A stretch of 64,000 nt of DNA from Clytia hemisphaerica (taxonomy: Eukaryota > Cnidaria > Hydrozoa > Leptothecata > Clytiidae). Of this stretch, positions 26,718 through 38,590 are shown one piece after another (the stretch's first letter is position 1; the number at the start of each line of letters is the position of its first letter). The position numbers were made by a program, and so were the translations under genes. Under the pieces are notes generated by a model. That model did no database searches and was not told the origin of the DNA. It worked only from the letters and a program-made list of their open reading frames with translations. The stretch covers positions 1 to 64,000 of the forward strand of contig CACVBU010001118.1 of the NCBI GenBank assembly GCA_902728285.1, written 5' to 3'.

Positions 26718-29700
26718 TATAACTGAAAATTTTTTCAAACTTTTTCACTACAAAGGCAAACTAGAAAAGGACGTTCCTTTTTAATGTGTTGGTTTTCTGA
26801 GGCGAGTAACGCGTCCGAAAATGGCATGTGTGTCTTTATAAGATCATCGACCCATGAAGGATCGTTGTTTGGATCCTGTTTACCTAAGTCATGGATTATC
26901 ACGTTTTGGCTCTTTTTATTTTGTCATTTCCTCGGCTTCTTCAACACGCCACGCTTCCCGATGGCTTCCCTAAATGTACTTTGAAAACTTGGGGAACTTC
27001 AGAAGTCTTGGCGGCAATAGCGTAAATCTTTTCGGAAATTACCCTCAATTTCGTTTTGATCAGATCATGGATGCTATGTTTAAACTTTGCCATTCTATAT
27101 TTTGTTCAATATACCCCAAAGTATAGAGTGCTGTCCAATTTTGACTTCAGACAGTTCTTGTCATCATCTTGCTTCGTTAGCAGTTCTGCTTCTTTTTCCG
27201 CTTTTTTTCTTTTTTCTCTTTTCGCAATCCGCCACACCCCACAGTAATGATTTTACTCTCTTATTTAAGGAAGTGCATTTTTTGCCGATAGTCGATATAT
27301 TTGGATTTGCATATTGTGATATACTCCATAATTTCGGATATCACATCAGTCTATCCCAAAATAAATTTTACTTTACTAACTAGTTTAGAATAGGATCTAT
27401 ACAATAAACCACTGTCAGTAATAAAATTTAATAGACTAGAAGCTCTAACAAAGTTCCTTAGTATGATTTATACTGCACCTTTCCCGTAATTCAAACTTCT
27501 CAGAAATGGCCCGGCAAAATGTGCGCTCCATCGTTGTGTATGAAATTGTTTGGGAGGTAAATGAACGCGTTTTTGCCTGCGAGGGGTTAGGGAAAGTGGG
27601 TTTTCAGCTTCTAACTTTCGATAGTGGTCTTCTTTTGGCAAAAAAATTCAGGGTGGTATAATATCATGATGAGATTGAACATATTAGAATTTGAGGGATT
27701 TTGATCTATAGAACTTAAGAAAAGCTCAAAAAACCAACCTAAGGAAACACATGCAAAAACGGGTTTGTTTTCCTCCAGAGACCAAACGGCGAAGAGAATC
27801 AAAATAATGCGTGCGCATTAGGTTGGCGAATTACTGAATGGGTTTATTATTTGGTATTTACTTTAAAGATTGCATTTTCACTCATTATGCTTACCATATG
27901 AAACTTTGCAGTCTTTTGTATCAGTGCTTCATTCTTTGTTTGTAGATTGTTTGCATTGCACTGTCACAGGTCGTGGGCTACAGTTTTGATGTAATCGGAA
28001 TCGGAATCAACCACTGAAACAGATGAAACCCAAAGCTTGATGTCGCTCCTCAGTTGAACCAACATGAACAAGGTATATTGAAGTTTTCTTTGACTTAGGG
28101 TTTGAAAAAGTACAAGCATTTTATTCCTTTTTTCGTAAGGGTACATGGTGTTTTCAAAGCAATTTAAACACTGATGAGCTAGATGGTTTAGCGAAATTTG
28201 GATTCAGTTTTCCATTTAGTTTTGAGATTAGAACTGAAAAGAGCCAAATGAGAAATTTGAATGTTAATGATTTCAGAAATAATTCAGTCAATAATTAAAT
28301 GTGAAAGGCTTATCGTGGGTGAAAATGACGTCACACAGAATCGGTCTATAGAGGCTCTTAATTCTAAAAAGCATATTTGGGTAAAATTATATGGGTTCTT
28401 TCATTTTGAAATTGGGTACGTGAAAGTTCCTATATCCAATAAGCTGTTTGAAAATCCAAGTAAAGTTTTTATAATCCTGCCGATGAAAAAGGAGCCTCAA
28501 GAAGCTAGCCAATATTGTAAGGGCCCTTGAATCTGGTTTGAACGTTGAAATGAAAGAAAATGTCTTCAAGAAAAGTTTAATTATTTTTGGGTAATATTTT
28601 GTTTTTCAGTTTGAAAAGCAGTCGGCAAGTCGTATAACTGTTTTAAATAAAGCTCTCATTTATAAAAGTTTCAATTCACTATGGCTAATACTCTGGAATA
28701 ATCGATACCTATACTTTAGGGGCTACAACTTTATACATTTTAACGCTAAACCATAAGATTACATTTTGCTTTTTTTATTGACCGTGTCACCGCTAAAATA
28801 AGTCCAAAGAGAATTTTAAAAAGTCCATATCCGCGAAAATAAGTCCCTGCGAAATATTTGGAAAGTGTCACCGCGAAAACAAGTCACCACAGGCAAAGGA
28901 TTTCTGCAGCGAGGGTTGGTTTATTTGATTATTATTACCATTTCCATGGTGTCTAAGGATTTTTTTTCATTTTCAAGTGAGTTTCATTGAAGTTTTTTTT
29001 TTGCGTAGGTTAGATCTTACTCTGAAATTCCCAAGGGTTGAAAGATTAATTTTAGTTCATCCACTCTAGCGTTATAAAGAAGAATTCTCGCAAGGGTAAT
29101 AGAGTCCTTTTTTCCAGGGATTTTGCACAAATATTGAAATTTTTTTAGTGTTATCCTTTAATTTGCAAAAAAAGTAGATAAAGACAATATTCAATGTAAT
29201 TGAAAGTGTTAAATGCATTTTAGAAAGTAGTTTTTACCATTCCACTTTTTCAATTTTTTTCTGATCATAGTCAGAAAGTTTGTTAAAGGATTTGAAGATA
29301 AAACTTTTGTTTTGGGTTCCTTGACACTTTATCCTGTCAAGAGTAATTAAAGAATTTAATTACAAAAATGACGTTATGAACTTTAAAAAGACGTTAATAA
29401 AATGTTATATTACCCTCTTCATAAAAAAGTGCTAAGTTTAAGTTTCTAAGAAAAATTGGGATGTAAAATTGGTCAAAAGGCACTATTTTCAACATTTCGA
29501 GACAAATAAGCTTTTACAAAAATTTTCCGAAAATCTCTTTTTAGTTTGGTTAAATATACACCATCTAAAGCAAAAATTTTTTCAAAATGTTTTTTCTTCG
29601 CCGAATATAAGGTCCTCAAAGGTTGAAATACTCTTCTCGCAAAAGTCTTCATTTTCTTCTTCATCAATTTTTTTCATTACGATTTTCGAAAAAATAAAGG

Positions 29701-29796
29701 AGTACACCATTAGGGTTCATAAACAAAGCACTGTCATAGAAGACAGTATTTAGGATATTGACGGGTTTTTTTTATTTTGAGATTACAACTATCCTA
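26718..29796. other. Long intergenic stretch without supported genes
   Basis: About 3 kb with only short open frames (60-98 codons) that have skewed, T-rich composition and no recognisable domains. A short block at 28,780-28,880 repeats a GCGAAAAtAAGTC phrase three or four times, possibly a decayed tandem repeat. Nothing else stands out on either strand. Confidence 0.5.
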
Positions 29797-30078
29797 CTCT
29801 CGGGTACCTAATAGCCGGGGGGGTTGGAATAAGCAGGGGGGGGGTTGGAAAAAATCTCAAAACTTAATAAGCGGGGGGGGGGTTGGAATAAAAATGTCCT
29901 GGGTGGAAAATTTTTGAAAAGGAGGCTAATACAGCTGAATTAGGACAAAAAAGGGAACTTTCAAAAACATTTTCCCAAAAATTAATAAGCGGGGGGGGGG
30001 GTTGGAATAAGAATGTCCTGGGTGGAAAATTTTCGAAAAATTAATTAGCGGGGGGGACGGCTATTAAGTACCCGAGAG
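29797..30078. mobile_element. 282-bp CTCTCGGG-ended MITE, copy 1
   Basis: Ends read CTCTCGGGTACCTAATAGCC and, at the right, GGCTATTAAGTACCCGAGAG. TA lies on both sides (29795-29796, 30079-30080). The interior has G-runs (GCGGGGGGGGGTTGGAATA) repeated about four times with GTCCTGGGTGGAAAATTTT. Related copies at 48155-48565 and 49530-49744 share the TIR and TA flanks. TA duplication suggests mobilisation by a Tc1/mariner-like enzyme; no coding sequence is present. Confidence 0.82.
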
Positions 30079-30404
30079 TATTCCTATTCGATTATGTAAA
30101 TAAATTGTAAACACGAGAGACTCCGCTTACAAACATTGAATTATTAATCATGATAATCAATTTTTCTTTTTCACTTCTTCAGACACTGTTGGTCAAAGTT
30201 CCGTACAGTCGGTTTACATCCCGATGATTCCAGTATTAATATCAACCATCTTTGGACTGCATCAACAATGGATTTTCAGCAATAATGGAAATGATTTTAA
30301 CATGAAGTGAAAGGGTGAGTTACATTTTTCCAATTTCTTTTTACAGTGCCCCTCTTCAGCTTGCTTGAATAGCATCATGCTATACTTTAGCCCCTATACT
30401 GTGT
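30079..30404. other. Intergenic DNA without supported features
   Basis: AT-rich sequence between two repeat elements. No ORF, hairpin or repeat of note was seen. Confidence 0.5.
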
Positions 30405-31204
30405 TGTACTAACGCAATTTGTGATACCTAACGAACTTTTTAATAAAAAATGACACACTTTGTAATGAAGATTGACGCACTTTGTAATAACATTTGACGC
30501 ACTTTGTAATAATTTATAAATTTAAATACTAAGAAAAGGCTTTCTAAAACGCCCTGTAAATTGTTTAACTATACATTCAAAACAGCGAAAATTGAAGATT
30601 TTTTTGCCCATATTTCTTATAAAAAATTTCAGACTTAACAAGTTAGTAAAATTATAAACAATACCTTGATCATAGGCTGACTATAATAATACGCGTAGAG
30701 CCCGACATGGGCTAGAAATACTAATCGAACAAACTTATAACTTTCTTTCGAGCTCGGTGCTCTTTTCATCTTTCATAGATCGCAATTCGATTTGCATTCA
30801 CATTTTGACAGGCTTTACCAATGGTTCGTCTTCATAGTTGACGATCAACAACCAGATCCTGGCATTGGCCTAAGATTCTTCCAGATCTAAGAACGCTTTT
30901 GTACGTATCGACAAAACATGGGACAGCAATTCTTCCACCATTTCACCGAACCTCCAAAGTCATTTGATTTGAGTTAGTGAATGGCGTATCAAAAAATACG
31001 CGATTTCTCTTTCGCACCGAGTAGGCTTTTAGATCGAAGTATGAAAAGAATCCGTAGTGGAACACACCAATGCGAGTGTCTGTGCACTCTAAGACTAAAG
31101 AAGAACGGAGAAGTATGATTGATAAACTTGGCGGAGTTATCAAAACAATTTTGTTGTCAAAGAGATTTAACAGTATGTGAAAATACAGGCCAGATATCAA
31201 CCAG

Positions 31205-33010
31205 TCCTATGTTTCGACCAATCGTCCCAAGTTAGAGCAGTTGACGGTATCTTTATATCGTAGTTTCGGTCGACCAACAGAACGAGTGGCTTTGTTAAGC
31301 TGACCATACATGAGAGCTTTAACGGGACGATTGTCGTTCATTCTTGACACATGACCAAGCCAACGTAGACGATTTGTAAGGAGTGTAATTTCTATATCGT
31401 CAACATCTGCTCTTCTTAGTACTTGCTTACAAAGTCACTCCATTTTATTCGGAGAATCTTCCTCAAATGCCGTTGTTGGACTGTACGAAGCTGATTGATG
31501 TGGTGTCGATATAGTATCCAGCTTTCAGAACCATACGTGAGAAGTGGTGTTAAACACTGAGCATACACTTTCAGTTCTGTCAATATTGTAAGGTTGAAAA
31601 CACGTTCAAAGAGCCTACCATAAGCAGAAGGCAAAGCTTGGTATATGTGTGATGAGCTCGGTGTTCATTGAGCAATCTTTGGTAACAATGTTTCCAAGGT
31701 ATTTGAAACGTTTTACACTTTTGATTTGTGTACCGTCAATGAAACACTCCTCTTCTGGACCAATGGACATTGTCTCGGTTTTCTGATATTAATCGAAAGC
31801 CCCACTCGTTTAGCCATGTTATTATAAGCGTTTAATCGAACCTGTAGTCCAAGTGCTGAGTCACTTAAGATTGCAATATCGTCAGCAAATCGTGCTTCTC
31901 TGATGAAATTGATAAAGGTTTTTGTTTTGGCTTTCAATCTACTCAAATCGAAGAGATCACCGTCAGACCGAAATCTGGTTTTTACGCTGAATTGATGACC
32001 AATAGAGAAACGAGCAAGAAAAGTACAGCAGCCTAGATGCCATACAAGGTGGGTGCTAGCTTGCACCCTTGTTTTACACCACTATTGTATTCAAACGGTT
32101 CGGTTAGGACACCATCTACAATAGACGAGCATTACCTTCGGAATAGAGGCTTTGAATAAGTCTGATGAATTTTGGAGGACAGCCGAGTTTTATTGAATAT
32201 TGAACATATTTTGTCGTTGCTCTCTGTTTTTTTTTCAGTTGTTTCAGAGTAAAGATTCCGTCGATGGTACTTCTGTTCTCACGGTAGCCGGATTGGGACA
32301 GGGGATACACTTTGTCAGCTATACATTTAAGCCTTTGCGGGAGAATGTCAGCAAACAAAACCTTCCTACAACACTTAGGAGGGAAATGCCACGGTAGTTT
32401 CCGCATTGATATCGATCCCCTTTTTAAAGAGAATAGTGATGTTTGGGTCAGTTACTTCGGATGGCATGTTCTCAGTAATCCAAAATGTTGAGATTATGGC
32501 AAAGAGGAAAGCTTTCAGTGTATTTCCTCCGTGTACGAGAACTTCGGGAAGAACGCCGTCGTGACCATTGCATTTACCAAGCTTTGTGTTTTTTAGTGCG
32601 GTGTCAAGTTCCTCTTCTGTTAATGGGAGGTCGAGGGAGTTATCAATGGGAAGCTGCTCAATTTTGTCAATGAGGCTATTGCCAACGTCGGTAGGTTGAT
32701 TGAGGAGTTCGTCAAAGTGTTCCACCCATCTCTTTTTTATATCGGTGGATGACGTGAGAAAGTCGCCGTCTTTGAAACGGATAGAGTGAGTCGAATTGCT
32801 CCTAGGACCATATACTTTGTTGACAGTTGCATAAAGCTCTCGATGATTCTTGGACTGGGCATATCGTTCAGCTTCTACAGCTCTTTTATAGAACCATCTC
32901 AGTTGTCTTATACATTTACGCAATTCGTTCCGATCCAAGCGTTTATCTTTCAGGAGTCGTTGTATCTATTCGTTGTGATCGCCAAACCAATCATTTGATA
33001 CCTTTTTCTT
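31205..33010 (-). pseudogene. Dead non-LTR retrotransposon, RTE/BovB-like reverse transcriptase
   Basis: Minus-strand fragments occur in LINE order from right to left. 32938-32375 has KRWVEHFDELLNQPT, LPLTEEELDTALKNTKLGKC and NITILFKKG. Next, near 32,400-32,116, are KVYPLSQSGYRENRSTIDGI and FTLKQL. Then near 31,889-31,878 is FADD, the catalytic reverse-transcriptase motif, within REARFADDIAILSDSALGLQ. Finally 31634-31416 has LLTYGSESWILYRHHINQLR and the RHLRKILRIKW tail. The order and motifs match the reverse-transcriptase and C-terminal part of RTE-type LINEs often annotated as craniofacial-development-protein-2-like. The segments are in different frames and parts of the fingers/palm are missing, so it cannot be active. 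The 5' endonuclease part is absent. It lies inside the 30,405-35,556 repeat pair. The clade name is inference. Confidence 0.82.
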
Positions 33011-33409
33011 TCGATCATAGGTGTGTTTTTCTGCTTCTTGTATAATCATTTTAAATTCTTCCAAGTCGTATCTACAATTCGGTAGCTACTCATCAAGAAA
33101 CGATTGCAGGCCTTGCTTCTTGTGTCGAACGTGATATCGAACTTTTTAGGAGGTTTTTTCCCTTTCTCTCTACGATGAATTCAGAAGTTGACGTTAACAA
33201 CTTAGAGAAGTTTGTTGCATATCACAAAGCCAACACCGGCTTCCTGTCACTCCCACTCCAAAAGATTGTATGACTTTTCTCCACAAGGTTGCCTGTTCCA
33301 GGGCGACGAACTTATGTGCACAAATATCGATTGACGATTTTTCGAGCTCTTAAATTTGAGAAGCTACATTACACTTACGAACATATACTACTTACAAAAC
33401 AAACACAGA

Positions 33410-33618
33410 AAAAAATAAATAGCTCATCCCCCCGCAAGGCACTAAGTGATATCGCCAAGGGTACTAAGCTATTGAATAAAATAAACAAGAAGCCCAGAGG
33501 GCATGAAGGCCCAGCGAATAAAAGTATGAACTGAACAAGACTTGAGTAGCAGAGGGGATTTGAACCTGGAGTCGCTAATACAAACCATAGACGCCTTAGA
33601 CCATTCGGCTATCTCTTA
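33410..33618 (-). mobile_element. tRNA-derived SINE
   Basis: On the minus strand, from about 33,615, a tRNA-like head contains an exact A box (TAGCCGAATGG) and, 33 bases later, an exact B box (GGTTCAAATCC), the internal RNA polymerase III promoter. The T stem does not pair fully and the acceptor ends do not match, so it is not a working tRNA. Downstream is GCTGGGCCTTCATGCCCTCT followed by GGGCTTCTTGTT, which recurs at 60214-60262 on the plus strand with few changes; this shared body marks a dispersed SINE family. The tail runs to a CCTTGCGGGGGGATGAGC block near 33,425. Confidence 0.72.
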
Positions 33619-34799
33619 TTTACAACAATAAGAAATAATTCATAATATTTAAATCTTAATAGAGAAATGTAAAACAACTTTTTTTTAAAAGAACATCTTC
33701 CTAAAGAGAAGAAGGTTTTTTACGGTTTGTTACATTGTTTTTCTTAAAACACACTACATCTGTTATGTTCTTATAGTTTTAATATTTAATTGTATTTTCT
33801 CCTTTTATGTTTTTAACCAATAAAGACGATTTCAATTGTTTTTTATTCATTCTGTCAATCATGTTCTAACAGCCAATCAAATCCTTCACAATCTGAATTA
33901 GCCTGTGCTTGAAAACGCCATATATGAAAACGCGTATCGCCTAGTAAATTGTTACACACTGACACCGGGCAGAATGCTAATGAAAGGCCCAGTACGCTAA
34001 AGCTAGCTGGGCCAAAAACTTAAAGGGAAAACCATCACTAAAAGGATAAACACAAATATTAAAAAATATTATAGAGCTGTGTAAGAAGCTCTTTACATAA
34101 TGTCTATCGCACGTTCGGGTCTGATCGAAGCATCGCTGTCGTTTGTCGTTCTTACATTCCATGCACCGAGCTTTAGTTAGAGTGATTTGCATGGATTTTG
34201 TTTCTTTTTCGCCACTGCCGTGACCTGAAGCACATCGGTTGCCCCGGATGCGGTAGATTGATCGGTTAAATTCAAATCTGCTTCCATCATTTCATTTGAG
34301 TAAGGCTGCACGATGACGACACTAAACGCCATGGATGTTGCCGAGTTGACAGTGCATTCATGTCGGGTGCCAGCGATGTTGCCGAGATGACGAAGACATC
34401 ACTGGTGAGTGTCGGAGCTGGTATCGAGTTAGTAGCCAGAGCCGCCATTATCGTACTCTGACACGGTGGGGGGGCTACGGGTAGGATAGCAAACGCTATC
34501 AGAGTTCACAGCCCCAACTGTGAACACCCATGATAGTGGAGGGAAGGAGTCGCCCTACTTCTCCATTTTAAAGTCGGGCCTAGGCCCGACAATAGCCACT
34601 ACCCTAGGGGCTGATTATATTTACATTGATATAGACATGTAATAGCCCTGCTTTTGTAATCTCAAAGAAAAATCTTTATTGGTTTGAAAAAATAATTTTT
34701 CAATTTTTTTAACCTATCAATTTCATAATATAGCAGTTTGTTGAAATGTTTTGATTGGTTATGGAAAAAATGAATTCGAAAGTTTTATCATTTCATTTA
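33619..34799. other. Intergenic DNA without supported genes
   Basis: Includes a GC-richer patch at 34,220-34,620 with no open frame that looks coding, and a GGCCCAG...CTGGGCC inverted pair near 33,990-34,015. Nothing can be firmly annotated. Confidence 0.45.
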
Positions 34800-35265
34800 C
34801 CCGGGGAGGGGGGTACTAGGGTTGCGAGCTGACGGGTAAAGAGTAGAAATTTTCCTATTTTTCCTACCCTTAGTGGGACTGAACCCGGGAGGGGGTACTA
34901 GCCTTGCCGACCGACGGGGGTGCCCGCTGAGGTTCTAAAAATTGACCCTATGCCTACGCCCACTCGTTTTTTCAAATATTTTGCCGAAATTTGCGAAAAA
35001 AGTGACCCTGAATGCGATTGAATTTCCAAAATGTTCTCAAATTTTCTACTTTTTCCCCAAATTTTCCAAAAAAGCACCCTACGAGGAACTGATTTTTCTA
35101 TTTTGGTGTTTTTGCGACCCTACCTGGGACTCTTGGAGGTTAAAAAAGGTACCATGAACAGCGGCACATTCCGGTAACCCTTTTTGTCTTAGTTTCAAAA
35201 ATAACATCCTTAAGGGCGGCACATACCCGTACCCTCAATTTCCTCCGTACCCCCCCCCGGATTTA
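34800..35265. mobile_element. CCCGGGG-ended G-run element, composite copy
   Basis: Starts CCCGGGGAGGGGGGTACTAG and ends GTACCCCCCCCCGG. Within it a second CCCGGGAGGGGGTACTAG start (near 34,872) shows either nesting or a duplicated end. GCGGCACATACCCGT near the right end links it to 24783-24991, and CTAGGGTTG...GCTGACGGG near the left end matches the reversed right end of 49768-50050. The flanks share ATTTA but not a full 8 bp, so the duplication has decayed or the ends belong to different copies. Confidence 0.65.
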
Positions 35266-35556
35266 TTTATAATTGAGGCTGTTTCGAAACGTCTCCCCCA
35301 ACTCATGTGTTAGCGTGTCAGAGAGTTAAACCTACATTATTTTGTGACTGAAACCTCTGCTTTTATTGCTTTTACGGTTTTAAGATCTTAACAAGAAATT
35401 CTAACTTTTGTTTTGGATTGAAATTTTCCACTATTACAAGTGTGGCAGCTTTTCGTATTACAAAGTGCGTTAGGTATTTAGAAAGTGCGTCAAGATGTAT
35501 TACAAAGTGTGTTAGATATTACAAAGTGTGGCGTTTTTACAAAGTGCGTTAGTACA

Positions 35557-37139
35557 GCCCTAATTTACAGTTGATCTGAATTTCTAACGTTCATAAACTA
35601 AAACTTAAGACGAATTAAAGACATGTTATAAGTCCTCAAATTCATTAAACGAGTTTATGATTATTTAATATTCGGTAAACTCTCAAAGATGTAAGTTGAT
35701 GAAGCATCAACTGCGAATAGCCCACATCTACCACAAAGATTACTTATGAATTGCAACAATTAGACTGGCAGCATTCTCTATTCTTTCTCTCTATAGTTTA
35801 CCCGGTTTTTTAAAGGTTTCAAGTCTAGACTGGTACACAAAAAAAGCTTACCTGTGTTCACTTAAGTGATAACTGCGATCGCACAGAGAACAAAGCATTG
35901 TCCGCTACTTAATAATCATTTGAAACTGTTGTTTTGAAACATTACTTGTTTTCCTTTCAGTTGTAAAGCTGTCGATGTTCATTAACAATTCATTAACAGA
36001 ATTTTGTTGTTCTACATGATACGAAAGGTACAAAACTTTCTTCATTTATTTCTCTTGGCTTTTTTTAAATTGATGGGGAGGTAATCTTCAACCGTATTGA
36101 GGTCAAAATGTTTCGCCTTTTCAAAGGACAGATTGAATTATATTGTCAGATAGCTATGATGACCAGAAAAGATAAGGAAAATAAGAAAAATTTATTTCGT
36201 TTGATTTTCTTGTTAATGTGTAAGACTGAATGTGTAGAACAACAAGTGAAGAATCTTTTGTACCTTTGACGCTCTCTCGTGGTCATTAATATTTTGAAGA
36301 GTTAAATGTCGTCAGCATACCAATTTGCAGGATGATTAACATGATACCCAGACATTCTTTGCTCTCATGTGCAAGCTGTAGGTCTAATTCTGTATTTTGG
36401 TTTTACAGATTGAATATTTTCTTAAGCGATTTTATTTCGGAGTATTTGGATAATTTAAAGGCAAAAATCCGTTGGATTGATTTGATTTCGTCAAACAACA
36501 TCATCGAAAACGGCACTGAGATCGAAGACTGTATTTAATTTGCAATTTGTTTTATTCTTTGGGTGAAAATTGATTCCATCGGAAGTTTGTTGAACAGGGT
36601 TTTGTCGTACCAGTTTCTCAATTTATTGAGAATGGTGAAAATATAAGAATTTTTCACAGTATCATGAAGACACCTGTAAGCTTACGAATAATGTTGGACT
36701 TCATTTGGATGCACTTTTCCACGGACAATAAAGAAAATTCGAATGCGTCTAGCTGGCAGGATTTTTACGAAACTCCTTAAATGAGGTCACCAAGCGGTTT
36801 GCGTGATATCGTGATAGGGACTTTTTTTCTAGCATGATTACGTGATTTGGAAATTTTTTCTTTGTGATGCGTGATTTAGACTTTTTTCAAAGGGATGCGT
36901 GACTATCCAAGATTTTTACTGTTTTACGTGATCATGGTTGAAGAAAAAATTGCGTGATATCGTGTTGGAGCACTTCTTTTGCTGATTTTGAGATCATTAT
37001 TTATTTATTCAATGAATTCTGCTTTGCAGGCATTTCTGCCTCTCTGAAAGGATCTACAATAAGGTTTGGAAAAAATTCGTTATGTTAAGTCCGGAATTTA
37101 AAAGTTATCTTCTATCCCGTTTGGTTGCTGTAGTCTTTT
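35557..37139. other. Intergenic DNA without supported features
   Basis: AT-rich with short random open frames. From 36,780 to 36,970 the phrase GCGTGAT/CGTGATTT recurs about seven times in a loose pattern, possibly an old satellite fragment; a similar phrase appears near 44,935-45,010. Nothing else can be supported. Confidence 0.45.
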
Positions 37140-37325
37140 CGGTCATTCTTTCAATGCTTCGCCCAGGTTAACCTTGAATTGGAACACCGTTTTGGATTTA
37201 GCGATGTCGGCTGGTAGATTATTCCAAGGACAAATTGTTCGATGATTAAATGAATTGAACTGCGCACCTCTCACACCATCGCTCAACGAGTTGAAGGTCG
37301 TGTTCATGGTTCCTTGTGACACGCG
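37140..37325 (-). pseudogene. C-terminal tail of a CR1/Jockey-like LINE (separated 3' piece)
   Basis: The minus strand encodes SDGVRGAQFNSFNHRTICPW followed by NNLPADIAKSKTVFQFK. This is the hallmark end of CR1/Jockey-type ORF2 proteins (F/NxRxxxxWNxLPxxxVxxxxxxxFKxxL). The preceding codons on the same strand belong to a different LINE (37,325-38,590), so a junction lies near 37,325. The piece is best explained as the 3' end of the LINE at 38,590-40,262, split off by the insertion. Confidence 0.7.
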
Positions 37326-38590
37326 TCTGACATCTTTTTCAGTAGAGTTAACCCAGGACCCGAGGTATTTGAAACCGTCCACCCACGTAAGGATGGTGCC
37401 GTTGGATGTGTGGAGTGGTGTAGGACTATCGATGTTATATGCAAGAAATTTCATATTCTTTGCGTTCAGTCCTGTCCCACCTTAATACACTCTCCTTCCA
37501 CTGCAGACAACAGCTTTTGTGCTTTCGTAATATCATCTGACGCTATATCATCAGCGAAGTCTAGATCAGTCAGGGCGATTGAAGGAGTTATGGTAAATCC
37601 AAACTCAGATTCTTTGCCTGTAATTGCTTTGCGCAGAGCATGATCCAAAAGAATAACGAACAAGAAAGGAGCTAATGTGTCACCTGGCAGTACTCCTGAC
37701 GATATCCGGAACATTTCTGTATCACGATACATTACGAATACATCATACATTACGTCAATTGCACCTAGCAGTTTGGTGGTATTTCGTAAGCACGAAAAAT
37801 CTTCAGCATTTACCTCGATGTATTGAGTCGAATGCGTTTTTAAAGTCGATGAAAGTCATTTCGCCTTTCAGATTGTTATCTTTCACCCCTTCAATAATTC
37901 GCCGTAGAGTTAGTATTTGCGCAACTGTAGTTCTCCCAGAGCGAAAACCATTTTAATTTAAACGTAGTTTAAGGTCGTTTGTCTTCCGAATACGATTGAG
38001 GATAAGTCTATTGAAGATCTTGGCAATGATATAGATAAGACTTATTCCTCTGTAATTATCAGGTTTTGAGAGATCACCAGACTTGGGAACAGGTATCATA
38101 CCTGTTCATATATGACCAGAGGACCTGGACCAGGACCTGCAGCTTTTCCAATTTTAAGCTCTTTTTTGGCTTTTTCATACTCTTCTAATGTGAATTCCTC
38201 GTCGTCGATTTCGACGTCATCGAAGACTACATCAATTTGTTCGTCTGGATCTTCAATATCAGGCTGTTTGCCTAGAACGTTCTGGAAATGATTGATCCAG
38301 CAACCTAACCTTCCATTGTTTTTTCCTACCGGATATTTTGTTTATCAATTTCCAAGATTCCCCATATTGACGAGTATCATGAAGGTTTTCAAGCTTATCT
38401 ACCTTCTCCCTGAGATGGTTTCCAATTTCTTGGTATGTACGATAGATATTCCGTAATGCTTGATTCCAAGCTTCTTTGGAGTTAGCGGCATCAGCTTGAT
38501 CCCGTGCGGCTATTACCGTTGGATTGGCTGAGATGGACAAAAATTTAGTTTTCTTTTTCCTTGGCAAATGCTCTTGCATCGACTGTTTGT
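37325..38590 (-). pseudogene. Second LINE reverse-transcriptase fragment, nested in another LINE
   Basis: From right to left on the minus strand: a linker with LREKVDKLENLHDTRQYGES and WKLINKISGRK (38,450-38,310); KPDNYRGISLIYIIAKIFNR (about 38,070-38,010); GFRSGRTTVAQILTLRR; motif A with FIDFKNAFDS (about 37,840-37,870); GVLPGDTLAPFLFVILLDHA near 37,690-37,630; FADD at about 37,558-37,547; and a tail with DGFKYLGSWVNSTEKD near 37,370-37,325. These are RT motifs 1 to 6 in order. Frames change several times and the stretch after FADD is shortened (ADDIASDD). It is a dead copy, inserted in the same orientation into the CR1-like LINE around it. Confidence 0.8.

Larger units (their letters stand above)
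30405..35556. mobile_element. Composite element bounded by inverted ACGCACTTTGTAAT repeats
   Basis: The left edge (30405-30510) begins TGTACTAACGCA and runs through about five degenerate units of TGACGCACTTTGTAATA. The right edge (35458-35556) holds the inverted counterpart and ends TGCGTTAGTACA. The 12 terminal bases match, and each end has several ~18-20-bp subrepeats, a layout known for DNA-transposon ends with clustered transposase sites. Between them are a dead LINE (31,205-33,010), a SINE (33,410-33,618) and a G-run element (34,800-35,265), so it would be an old transposon filled by later insertions. I could not find a clear target duplication, and the two ends could be independent relics. 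Confidence 0.5.

Noticed and set aside
29469..29753. 94-codon ORF, plus strand
   Set aside because: Low-complexity Phe/Lys/Ser peptide in AT-rich DNA with a competing antisense frame; no support.
33541..33615. Functional tRNA gene on the minus strand
   Set aside because: A and B boxes are exact, but the T stem and acceptor stem do not pair, and a SINE body follows.
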